DNA of 64,000 nucleotides, from contig CAUJGJ010000324.1 in NCBI GenBank assembly GCA_963170055.1, forward strand, positions 40,001 through 104,000, read 5' to 3'. The notes under the pieces are model-generated. The model searched no databases. It saw only the letters and a list, made by a program, of their open reading frames with translations, and was not told the DNA's origin. The position numbers were made by a program, and so were the translations under genes. Positions 40,101 through 52,400 of the stretch are shown in pieces. Source of the stretch: Halisarca cf. caerulea (lineage: Eukaryota; Porifera; Demospongiae; Chondrillida; Halisarcidae). The stretch's first letter is position 1; each line of letters opens with the position of its first letter.

Positions 40101-41884
40101 TATAATACATAGTCTACTGACATAGTCCAAACATAGTCCAAACATAGTCCAAACATCCCCCTTGTTTAGCTGCAAAAGGCAGATGTCTATGGATACAGCA
40201 TCCTCTTCCCTCTCTCCAGGACAAATGGCATGCAATCGGTTTTGCTTAGAACCATCAACCACCTTTACCTATACCCCCAGTGCAAATACCAATCAGTAGT
40301 GCTTAAAAGCAATGACCTTACCACTTTGAAAATGCTGAAGGGTGATCTTTCATGCTCGAGGGTGGTCTCTCAAACGAACGTGGTACTACTGTATATGTTT
40401 GCGTTTACAGGTATTGCATTGTTTCATTTCTGTGTGAAGGTTCATTCCCAAGAACCACACTTGCATCCAAGAGCTGGAGGATCCTCTCTTCATTTCATTT
40501 GTTCCTCTCTGAAGCAAGGAGAGGATTGTATATTGTTCAACGAAGAGAACCTTAAAATGGAATGCAAAAGAGAAGCTACGATAATTGTTAATACTGTATT
40601 CAGCTTTGTGCGACCATGGCCAGAGAGAGTTTGGGGTCCTGAAGACCTTGATAGCATTTGCATCATTGCTCCATCCAGAATGTTGGTGAGCAGATAAGCA
40701 ATATGAATAAGTTTTCTTCATACACCTTGATTATATAATTCCAGTAACTGTTCTGTCTTACGTATATTGTGCTTCATTCAGCAAAGAATTGTAAAAAGAG
40801 AATTGGGCAAATATGAAATGAATGATGTCAATGTCACTGTAGCCTTTGACATTCAGGGTAAGTATGTGCACCTTACAATTATAATTAATTAGTGCTGAAA
40901 TTGTTGGGTGAAAATGGGTAAACATGCAATGTCATGATTACCCATCTCTCCACAAGGATATGTACTGTAGGTTGTAGCTAGTGTTTGGCATTCAATAGTT
41001 TCCAGTGCTGGCATACCAGGTTCTGGTGCTTGTATAGCCATTGCTGTAGTACTAACTTGAAGATCATAGTGAAGAACTCCTGCCGTTCATGCTTTGAAAC
41101 CAGTTGAAATACTTTTGTGGCCTGTAAATATAATTGCGTAAATAAAGGCATTACATACGAACCAATATTACACTGTCACTGTCAACTACCTTGGTCCGCA
41201 ATTGTCCATTCGTATGTGGCTCTTCCCTATGCCCTCCAGATGATCTCGTACATGTACTCTGTACTGTGCGCCACTGCTTAGCTTGATAATCTACATTCCT
41301 ACCCACAGAATTGGGATGTAGTTGGTGATGTGGCTATTGTGCTCTGCCCACCTGCATGACCGGTGGGCCAATGCTAGGTTGAATATGACCAGCAGATTGA
41401 TGTACAAAATTGGGGGGTGGAAAATGGTCGGAAAAAGCTAGCTGAGATGCAGATAAGGGTCGAAGTAGGGAGGCTCATACATGCTCGGATTGATATAGGG
41501 TTGTGGTGGAAATATGACATTGGGTCTGAAAGGAGGATGAGGTCTGTAAGGTTGGGGAAATAAAAACTTGACTCACAGGATATCTTGGCCTATCTATTCT
41601 CCTTCCATATGAAGATAGCCAAAAAGAGTAGGTAACCAATTGTATAATTCGATTAGATATTGTGTGGTAAACGTCATAGCACGGGAACACTAAACCTGTG
41701 ACTTGTTAGCCTTCATCTTGTGTACAATATATAGTGTCATGCAATGTCATGGTCGATTGTAAAATATTGGCTCGCTCAAGGGTGTATATTATGGGAAGTT
41801 TAGTATTATGTAGCAAAAATCATAAAACTGTCTATGTACGTATACAGTGAGTGAATATTGGAAGTATAACATTGTGTAGGATAC

Positions 41885-41942
<58 letters not shown>

Positions 41943-44900
41943 TGCATGTAGGTTTGTGTATGTGTAGCATACACTGACTTACAGTATCACTTCTGATTGG
42001 TATGCATTAATATTAATGGTATATTGTCATCTGTTCACACACATGTCTGACCAACTTATCATTTTAAAGAGGTTTAAAATTATTTGCATATTTTTTACAG
42101 GTCGTGAGTATCGTGCCATATTCGTATGCACATCTGAGCCAGTGAATCCAGATGGAAGTTCTGCTAACCCAACAAAGAGTGTGTGTGACAAGTTTGTCTT
42201 CAACACTGTCATCACCAGAGCCCAGTCTCTGGTTGTTGCTGTTGGCAATCCTTATCGACTGTTTAAAATAGAGAAAATGAGCCCTAATGGTAGAGGATGC
42301 TGGAAGGAATATGTGAAACACTGTCTTCGCATGCAATCGGTGTCTGGAGCAAGCAACCATTTACAATCTCTTCATAAGTTTGTTGATACTGTGGCAGTTG
42401 TGAGTAGTGGGGATGACATACTTGAGGAGTACAAGGGTGCTAAGACGGGGAGAAGACTAGCAAATAAGAAGAAACACACAATTCCTAATGATGCTGGGCA
42501 AAGACAGACTAGCCATCAATCATTGAATATGGTGTTCAGTCCTCAACCAGATTTGATAAAAGACATACAGAGAGCAGCTCCAACTTTACAGAGCTGCCAA
42601 ATTGTGAGGGAATGTGCAATAAAATACATATTCAATCATCTCAGTGTACTTTATGCTCAGCCCTGTCACCATGCCTTGTGCCTATCCATGTGTGTGCTTT
42701 TCATGCACTTGCTGTTGAGTTACATAATGCATGTGTGAAGAAACATATGCAGTATTTGGTGTTAGAATGTGTACGGTAGACATTGTGATGGCTTAGAATG
42801 TAGGATAATGCTCTCTAAGGGCTCAATGGAAGCAGTTAAGACTATATACATATGATTGCAATTTTGCATTTCTGTATGGTACAGTAGATGGTGTCCATTT
42901 CTTATGACCTGGAGTAAATATTTGTATTATACAAAATCAGCATAAATATATGAGTAATATTTCAATTTTGTACTTTGTCCAACTAAAAGTTATAGTCACA
43001 CTCCTGGATCCACTTCTGGCCGCCAGTTTATTCTACCTGGAAAGTTTATTTCCTGGCGGAATAATATGATGGCCAGAAGTATATAGGACTGGGAAAGCTA
43101 AATTAAAGTACACCTACAGTAATCACCACACACACATGTATAGAGAGCATATAGGATTTATGTGTATGGTTTGTACACAACACAGTACTAGTACTGTAGC
43201 TACCATTATAGTATCTTATCTACTTGCCTGCATTCAATATTCTCATTATAAAATATCTCAACTTTTTACACGACAGGTGTCATCTAAACCCAAGAACAAT
43301 CCTCAACCCTCTGTTAGTGATGTTAAGTATCCATTGAGTAGATCTGGGCTCTCTTTGGTTGCCAGCACTCCTAACTCTGTAGGTGGGCCATTAGATATTG
43401 CAATTTCTCTGAAGGCTGGAATTGAGCCTTTATCTTCCACCAGCACATCAAGGAACACTGCTAGACTGACTACCACTGCCAGCACTTCAATGAATATGGT
43501 AATGCCTTCTACTGTTACCAGCACTCTGAAACATACTGTGAGACCCTCTACTGTTGCCAGAAGTCCAAAGAACACTGTAACATCCTCTACTGCTGCCACC
43601 ACTGCAAAGAGTAATGCAAAATCCTCTACTGCTACCACCACTGCAAAGAACACTGTAACATCTTCTACTGTTGCCAGCACTTCAAAAAACACTGTCATGC
43701 CCTCTGCTGTTGTCCATACTCCAACGAAAACTGTTGGACACTCTACTGCTGGCAGCACTCAGTGGAACAAAACTAGACCCTTTACTGTTACCAAAACTCC
43801 AATGACTTTTGCAAGAGCCTCCAACATATCTAGCAATCCTGATAAATGGATGGTGAGAGAATAAATATTGTATGGATAACATGAGTTCTTGATGTTTGTG
43901 TACATGTGTGTGTGTTTACCCTGTGATAATGGTTAATCATTTGGTAGCAAGATGTCACATCCCTTATAATGGGGAGATAAACTACTGTATAGTGGGAAAG
44001 TTTTGCGGAGTAATATTTTTGCGGATTTCATGGATATCCCAACATTTGGGAAATTTTTGATCCACAAAATCATAGCACTAGACATGTACATCCACAGCTA
44101 TGTCGGGCTCAGGTAGTATGTACACGCTAGGGCCCTGTACCATTGCTCTTTTGTGTATATAGCAGCAGTTTCTTGAGAAGCTGGTCATGCTATATATTGT
44201 CTTTTCAGAGTCCCTTCTTTAAAATGAAACAATCAGGCGGAGCACACAGACCTGAAAGTTTGACGGGCCATTAGAAAGCAAAATTAACCTCCAATCTTTG
44301 ACTGAAGTGTAAATGGTGTAATCGGCTTTGACTTGTGCCATTTCGCTTACATGATATACTCAAAAGCTACTTTCCTACCATCGCCTAAGAAAAAAAATGG
44401 CCTCCTGAATTTAGGGATCTGCGAGAATATTATCCATGAATTTCGGGAAATGAGCCAATCGCAGAAATTTTACCCTACAAAAGTTTCCCACTTTATGGTA
44501 CTTGTATTCTGCTAGCACATACCATACCCACATGTGCCAATTAATTTTGGATTATGATGATACAGGTTTTTGACCCAAGTGTAATTTAATATGTTTACAT
44601 TTAATAAATATAGAGTACAAATTTTGAAGTAATTAATATCATTATTTTGAAATGTCCTTCCTATTGCAATATCATTCAAGTCTCACAAGTTAAAGTGTAG
44701 ATTAAGAAGATTAGCTTAATGGAACCCATTGATAGTTCTTACAAACTGCCATCACGGTGTTAATTACCTTGCTCTTTTCTGCTTCTGGTGGGTTCCACAT
44801 GTTCCAAATTGCTTGGAGTCAACAGCCATGTTTTCCCTATATATTATGAAATATAAAACGTATATAATTTGCATTAAATGCCAATCACTCTATCACCTCA

Positions 44901-47900
44901 TGTACATTTCATTGAGTCCTATCATCTTTAGCTCAGTCTAATTGGCATGCAGTTCAGTCTAATTCTGCTATTTATATTAATTTAAAAGGTTCTATGTACA
45001 ATTGACCCAAAAATTAATGGCTTGTTTAATGTTGCCATTGAAAGAACTCAGTTACTGTCAATTGAATTCAATTGCATTCAATCCTCTTTTTGCAAATGAA
45101 AATTGTATCAATGTCCTCATAACTTATGTGATAATAGGTGTTTTATATTTTGTAAGTATTATGGTAGACTGCTCATATACCCTAGTGTGGGTACGTTAGT
45201 AATACTTGGCTAGGTGCTTTGCTGTATGATACTGTTGGTGAGGGAAGGGTAGTCTGGTGAAGTCAGTCCCGGGCCCAAATATGGTCAAAAATGACCGAGC
45301 GAGATTGGGCCAGCTACACCAGACTAGGGGACGGACTAGGTGTGAGAAATATGATAATGTAACTCATGTTGTATTCTAATCCTTACCAACAGATTGATCA
45401 ATACCCACTGCCTCCTGAGCATGAATTAAAGACAGCCGAAAATATGGCAATCCTTGACGAACCACTTTCAAGCTCTAATTACAAGAACAAGTTTCATTAC
45501 CTTCTTTACTTGGAAGAGCTTGAACATGTTGCCATTCTTTTAGAGAAGTAAGCCATGAAATCTAGCTGGTATTTATTGTGTCAATACGTTTATTCCGCTT
45601 TTTTATATTATTGGCTGTGAGATTTAGGAATTTGCACACTGTACCCAGTCCAACCCACCTCTGTCTAGTTCTCTGCCCGTCTAGCCCCGTGTGCCTAGCC
45701 CTATGCCTGTCTACTCCAATGTACGTACATATACCTAACCCTCTGTATGTCTATACCTATGCCTGTTCAGCACTGTGCAGCAAACGACTCTACCTTGTTC
45801 CAGTGATTTTTGATGATTGACTATTTTTCATCCCTACATCTTTTATCCATTTTTAAATGGTTTTTGAATGGTTACATATGATGCTAGTGCACGATAACAT
45901 TATGCATATATATATGCATATGAGATATGCTATCTTTTAAATTCTAGAATAGCTTAATTTGTCATCATCACTATCTGAGGAATAATGTTTACGATGATGT
46001 CATAGAACTACTGTACCACTGATACTAAAATAGGCAATTAAGTACACTGACTTAAGGATTTTTGGAGACTTACTGTATTTTGCAAAATTGTGCTATATTG
46101 CCTTACTCATTAATTTTTAAGCTTTGTGATAATACACTTCATGGGGTAAATGCTGTACACTTCCATGGTAAGAACACTTATTTAAAACTAACATCTGGGT
46201 ATGATGACGGGGAAAGGCCGCTACTTTAGGTCCTATTGCAGTCTTCTGAAAGATGTTGGGATGCTTCCTAAATTTTGAAAAGTTTGATCACTCAGTTACT
46301 TAAATCAATCATGGTCACTCAGGCACTAAAAAGTGTCACCAAAAAGGAGCAACTTTAGTATGATACATGGTTTCATTCATACAGTCTTTTGTACATCCAG
46401 TGGAATCTTACTGTGTGATAAGGACATACTGTATTTGCCAAAGTCACCCGACATTGGTGTGACCATAGATTCTAGGCTATAACGCATAGCCCTAGGGCGC
46501 CGTACCGTGGTAAGCGACCATAGCCTATCATCTATGGTGTGACCAAGAGTAGAAGAAGGATATTTGCAGGAGCGAAATTTCTTTTCAAAACTTGGAGATG
46601 AATGTGATCTGCTGAAGCTCCAAGAATTTTGCAAGCTTGTTAACTTTTCCTCATAGGGCGTCATAAAAGCTTGTTTCTTTCGTTTTATGTGCATGTGTTT
46701 GTGAAATATTTCTCCAAAAAGAACAGAAAAACCTGCACATCTCAGGAACGAAGTGAAATTTCTTGAGGCCCTAAGGTGAAAAGTTAGCTACCATTCCAAA
46801 AAAACTCTTCGCCGTAGATTGCTTGCCTCCATACAGTCGTTGAGTACTCCGCGTTTTGGGATAAAGTTAAAATCGTATACATAAAATAAGTTCCAATTTT
46901 TTCCCTCAATACAATAGTTCGAAGTAAATGAAGTGAAGACATAGGGTGTTAAAGTGTTCAAACAGCTTACTTTTATCTTCATTTTTCCACATTATCTTCT
47001 CCAAAAGAAGAAAAAGGGGGTGTGTTTGTGAACAATTTTGCGGTGGCCATTTTGAAATTTTGCTCTATGTGCACATAACTCACCTGTGGACTCTTCATTT
47101 ATTGTATTTTATATATATCCTGTAATACATAATATGTACAGCTGAACCTTGTAAGCAAAACCTTAGGGAACACAAGAAATCATTTCTTATTGTACGAAAT
47201 TCTTTTTATCAGGATATGATGATATGTACATGTATACCATTGCTTGAGAAATAGTGCTCAAAAAGTAGCTTGTAGTAAGCAGTAATGTCTTAAGAGTGTT
47301 CTTTTTATAACAAGGTTCTACTGAATGGTTAACATGCTGTATCTTTCCTTAGGTGTGATGGTAGATATGATATGTGTTATGAAGAAGAAGCAATGGTACC
47401 AAAATATATAGAGAAGAAATGGAGGTTAGATAACGTATGTTTAGTGATCATCCAGATGCTTTATGCATTGATTTTGTATGCACTGTATATCTATTAGATC
47501 CATTCTACATTTTGATGAAAAAGGAAATGTGTCACAGCATGTGAAAAGTAAGGGGACATGTGATGACTTTGGATACTTTGTCACCATCCATGGAATGACA
47601 GCTGAGAAGTGTGAATATGCTAAACAAGCAGCAGAAGGTGGAACAATTAGAATAATTATGGACGGTTTGGACATTTTTGCTGCAGTATTGGGTATGTCCT
47701 CAAATAACGGAAAAGCTGTTCTTTATATGGGGATCAGGTGGTCTCCTTGGAAAGTTCAGTTTCAGCATAAATTGGCTGTAGATATTAAGTTTCACTTAAA
47801 ACATTCTTACTTTGTAAGCCTTCACAAGGCAGTTCAATATCTCACGAATACAGTTCAAAAGCTCATTCCTCATGAATACAATTTAGGTTATATACATTAT

Positions 47901-49380
47901 GCAACCATTGAAGACGACTTGTTGTGTGATATGCCTCCATTTTTTGAAGTGGACAATGAATATCAATTTCATGCACTGAAGCAATTGATTTCATCTCGCT
48001 CATGTGCTCCCTATCTCATCACTGGACCATTTGGAACAGGCAAGACAAGACTTCTTGCAGCAGCTGCTTATCAGATTATTTTTGGAGTGGGACATCCCAA
48101 CAGCTCTTTGGAGCACCAGAATAGGACCAATAGAGTATTACTTGTTACTCATCATATGCAAACTGCTGATTCCTACCTGGAGTTGTATTTTGGACCAGAA
48201 GCGTCAAGAAATAAGGGTATCAAAGTCTGTAGGCTTTGTGGAGATCATTATAAGTTGAAATCATTTAAATACGAAGAACTATACGTTATTCACAATGACT
48301 TGAACAATTATTCTGAATACAATCTCATAATTACCTCACTGTTAACTGCACCTAAGCTTCATAGGAGTGTTAGATGTGGATTCTTCACCCACATCCTGGT
48401 GGATGAAGCTGCTCAAGCCAGAGAACCTGAAGTAATAGCTGCACTGGCTTTAGCTGACAGGGATACAAAGATTGTGTTGGCTGGAGACCACCTTCAGGTA
48501 CAGCCTTTGTATGCACATACTGTATTAGAATGTGCATACACTTGCTGATTGCATGTGTTGAATATAAAGTGGTTACATTATTCACTGCATAGAATCTGAT
48601 GTGAAATCTTTAAATTAATTTTGTGCGAACATGGAAATTTTGTTTAATGTTTTATGTATGATTTGTTTATTTTAGCATAGATAATATAAGATTGTAGGTA
48701 TCTAAGGCTTATTACATGAGTGCAGGTAAAGGACTACTGCCTATATATCCATTTGTAGGTTGGGCCAGAGACACTAGTGTTGGGTGAAGAAGCTCGAAGA
48801 GGAGGTTTGGGTACATCCTTATTGGTACGTCTTTCTAAGTCCTACAAGGAATTAAAGATCAAAGGATACTCATCATCTCTGCTCACCAACTTTCGTAGTA
48901 ATCCTGGAATCCTCAGACTTCCTTCACATCTGTTTTATGAGTCAACCCTTCAGGTATGAATTTATGAAGTGTTTTAGAGTATAACTTTATTATTATTATT
49001 AATATTCTTTTTAATAACATTCTACAGGCATGTATTCATGAGCAGACTTCCAAACTAAATACAATTATATCATCCCATTCAACCAAGTCACATTATTTTA
49101 AGTCAAGTCAATTGCATCCAAAAACTGACCATCCTTTGCATTTCATTTGCACCTCGCTGGAGCAAGGTGATGATTGTGTACTACATGATGAGAGCAAGCT
49201 AAGGCAAGTGTTTGAAGATGAGGCTAGAACTATTCTCAAGGCTGTTGAGAGCTATGTGCATCCATGGCCTGTTGAATGGGGTAAAGAAGATTTGTCAAGT
49301 ATTTGTATCATTGCTCCTCTACGTCATCAGGTGGGTTAGCTGCATAAGTAATATTGTGTGTGTTCTTTGTGTTTTGCTTG

Positions 49381-49421
<41 letters not shown>

Positions 49422-52400
49422 GGGTGTGGGTGTGGGTAGGTGTGTGTGTGTTTGTGTGTGTGTGTTTGTGTGTGTGTGTGGGTGTGGGTAGGTGTGGGTT
49501 TGCTTGTGTTGCATGGTGAGTTGCTTTTACTCTTATCCATAGCAACACATATTGGACAATTTGGTATGGAATGAATTTAGACATCTTCAGAATGCTACCC
49601 GGAATGTTGCCTTTGATATTCAAGGTATGTATGTGTTGTATGCACAATGACTTTTCCTAATAGAGATTTCTTACAATATACATGAAACATATTGAAAACA
49701 TTCATGTTTAAGGAGTTATTAAAGTAATTATTTAATAACTTCTTATATTGCATACAAGGCCCCCTAACAACTATCTTCAGTGATATTTAGGCCTATTCAA
49801 TTGAAATATTTAAGGTATGTATGCTGGAATCCATCTTTCTGCCCCATGATGTTGCAGAATATGGCTGCAATTGTCTGAAAATTGTTTGAATGATATATAC
49901 TCTTCTTACAACTTTTTGGCCCGTCTACATCTTGCCTTCTTCCTGGATAGTCCATGGCTGTAAGAGCACCTTCTTGATTGGTCTGATCATGCAGTTTGAA
50001 CAGTTCCAAATACTACATACTGCATTTGGACTGGTCGTGCATGTTTTAGTTTGTATATTGTTTATTATGTATATGCAAGTGCATAATATAGTAATATTCA
50101 CTATCAAACTTAAAGCCAATAAACTTAAATAATTTATTATTTCCAACAAAACAGCTCAACTCAATAAACATCATCTGCATGCTGCAGAATCTTCGACTTC
50201 TTAAACTAACATTATGGTAAGAAGGTCTTCTCGACTGGATTGTTTACCCAAATGTCCTCTTTGGGAATGCATGGAAATTTATCGGGTTGATGTGGAGAGG
50301 CAGGTAGAGGGTTTTCCAATGATTCAGCAATGATTTTCTAGTAGTGTCACTCAAAAAAAGTTACGATGATAGCACTCTGCAAACATAGTATTGATGCACG
50401 TGACTATATGCAAAATTGACATTGAGCTGAACACATTTCTCGCGCAATCAGTAGAATCATTCAGTAAATGGTCATGGATAGGTGGACTAATTTGATATCT
50501 TCCAATTCTGGTACAATAATGAATGATCATTATAGCTGCTTGGGTTATGTGTATTTCTTGTCTGCTCAATAATCTGTTTCTTAAAAATAAAATACTGTGT
50601 TTGGCTGAAATATTGGTCCAGTGAAAACCAGACCAACCGCACGTACTCTGTTCATCGTCAGGGTTTTACCTAAAGCAGGGTAACAGGGCAGTACCACCCT
50701 GCCTTCATTCACCTCACCCTGCTTTCATTCTCCCCACCCTGCTTTCATTCTCCCGACCCTGCTTTCATTCTCCCCACCCTGCTTCAATTCACCCCACCCT
50801 GCTTTCATTCTCCATTCTCTGTAAGGAATCAATTGCCCATTTTACTACGATATTGTTTAATGTTGTAGCCACCTGCTTAAAATCATGGAAGATTAAGTAC
50901 AGGCAGAAATCCACTACTTTTGTGCATGGATTAGTTAATTTTGCTTTACATTGACTTGGGTAAAAAAATTGTGGTGGATTGTGACAAGAATTTGCTGCAC
51001 TACAATCACTGACTGATGCTATAACCCCTGCTATCATAAAATTCTGGCTATATAGAATACTGATCATTCCTAACCAAAATCACATAATCAGTATGTTTAT
51101 GTATGTATGTTCAACTGGAAATGACATCTTTGTGTGTTTCTTTTAGGTCGAGAATATCGTGCAATATTTGTGTGCACATCTGAGCCAGTGAATTCAGATG
51201 GGAGTTCTGCTAACCCAACAAAGAGTGTGTGTGACAAATTTGTCTTCAATACGGTCATCACCAGAGCCCAGTCTCTGGTTGTTGCTGTTGGTAATCCTTA
51301 TCGACTGTTTAAGATAGAGGAAAAGAGTCCTAATGGTAGAGGATGCTGGAAGGAATATATGAGACACTGCATCGAGTGTAGAACACTATTTTCCTCTGAT
51401 TCACAAGAGAAAGATAGGCAAAAGAAAATGGAAGAATTACAGCAAAGTATCTTCAAGGACTTTGACCAGCCCTTGGTGAAAGGAGAGCCGCTTGCACAGT
51501 CTGAGGATGCAATTCTTGAAGCTTACAATCGTGCTGTATCAGATAGATCTACTCAAAGAGGGGTTATCAATCGTCGTGCTAAACTTACACTACGCACATT
51601 TGATGGGGACCAAGGATGGTGTGTGTGGACTGGTGAGCATGATGGTGACAAACGAGCTCACACTGGCCAGAATGAATCTGAGTCATGTAATTCTGTGGTG
51701 CAATGCATTCTACAACAAGTAACTCATAGATTTTGCATTGCTAAGCCTTTGAAACCTTCATGTAAGGAAATACACATCCAGGGTGTTGGGAACAGGCGAG
51801 GTGCTTTCGACAGTGCCACTGTGAAAGTTGAAGTACTACAAGAAAGTGAAGAGCATGATTATGGGAAGGTTGTAAAAGTGGTGAAGCAAGGGGAAGACTG
51901 TAAGCAGTTTATTTGCAGGGTTGACCCTTACAACTCAATTCTCTTCTTGCCCGTTGACAAGAAAAGTCCAAAGATTGTAAACCTGCCACCTATTTCACGG
52001 GGCCTTGTGGAGCTGGAGAGTGGCATAGAACCCAAATCAGGAAACGTACAGCAGCTCAAAGTTCACGATGTCTTTTGTTTTGATCCTTCTTCTGTGGACG
52101 CTGGTATTGTTCCCAAAGTCAGGGAGTCCATTCCAATCAAAATTGCCCAAAATCTTCTGTTTATAGTGTGGCCTTTGAAGTGGAATAAAGAACGGCACTA
52201 TCCATTGGGAGTAGTGGTTGGAGTACTTCCACGAGGTGACTCCATGTTTCATGCAGAACGATTGTTAAAACTCAAGTATCATGTGGAGGAACTAGCAGAG
52301 AGCTATGATGATGAAGATTATGGGGTGCCTAAAGTTGCAGACAAGGTTGATTGGGATGGCGCTATCACCATTGATCCTGAAGATGCATTCAACCTTGATG

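Larger units (their letters stand above)
33800..40391. mobile_element. Large pogo/Tigger-like transposon with nested insertions
   Basis: Left end CAGTAGTACTGC and right end (reverse complement CAGTAGTACCAC) are each flanked by TA. An inner inverted match, TTGAGAGACCAC, occurs at both ends. It fills most of gene B/C intron 4. It carries an uninterrupted DDE transposase on the - strand, a second inverted-repeat pair (34288-34490 and 39903-40071), a hairpin (36940-37039), and decayed integrase-like and RT-type fragments. The TA duplication and CAG ends fit the pogo group. Whether the transposase belongs to the outer or the inner pair is unclear. Confidence 0.65.

Noticed and set aside
40411..40439. 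Acceptor at 40410 for exon 5
   Set aside because: It would give a TGA in the phase-0 frame required by exon 4.
42604..42738. Continuation of exon 7 to a stop at 42738 as the C-terminus of a separate gene B
   Set aside because: Composition changes to a hydrophobic, intron-like tail, and a GTGAGG donor in phase with exon 8 is present. Kept as an alternative, not the main model.
50694..50813. CRISPR-like array
   Set aside because: Units are contiguous with no spacers; a minisatellite in a eukaryotic intron.
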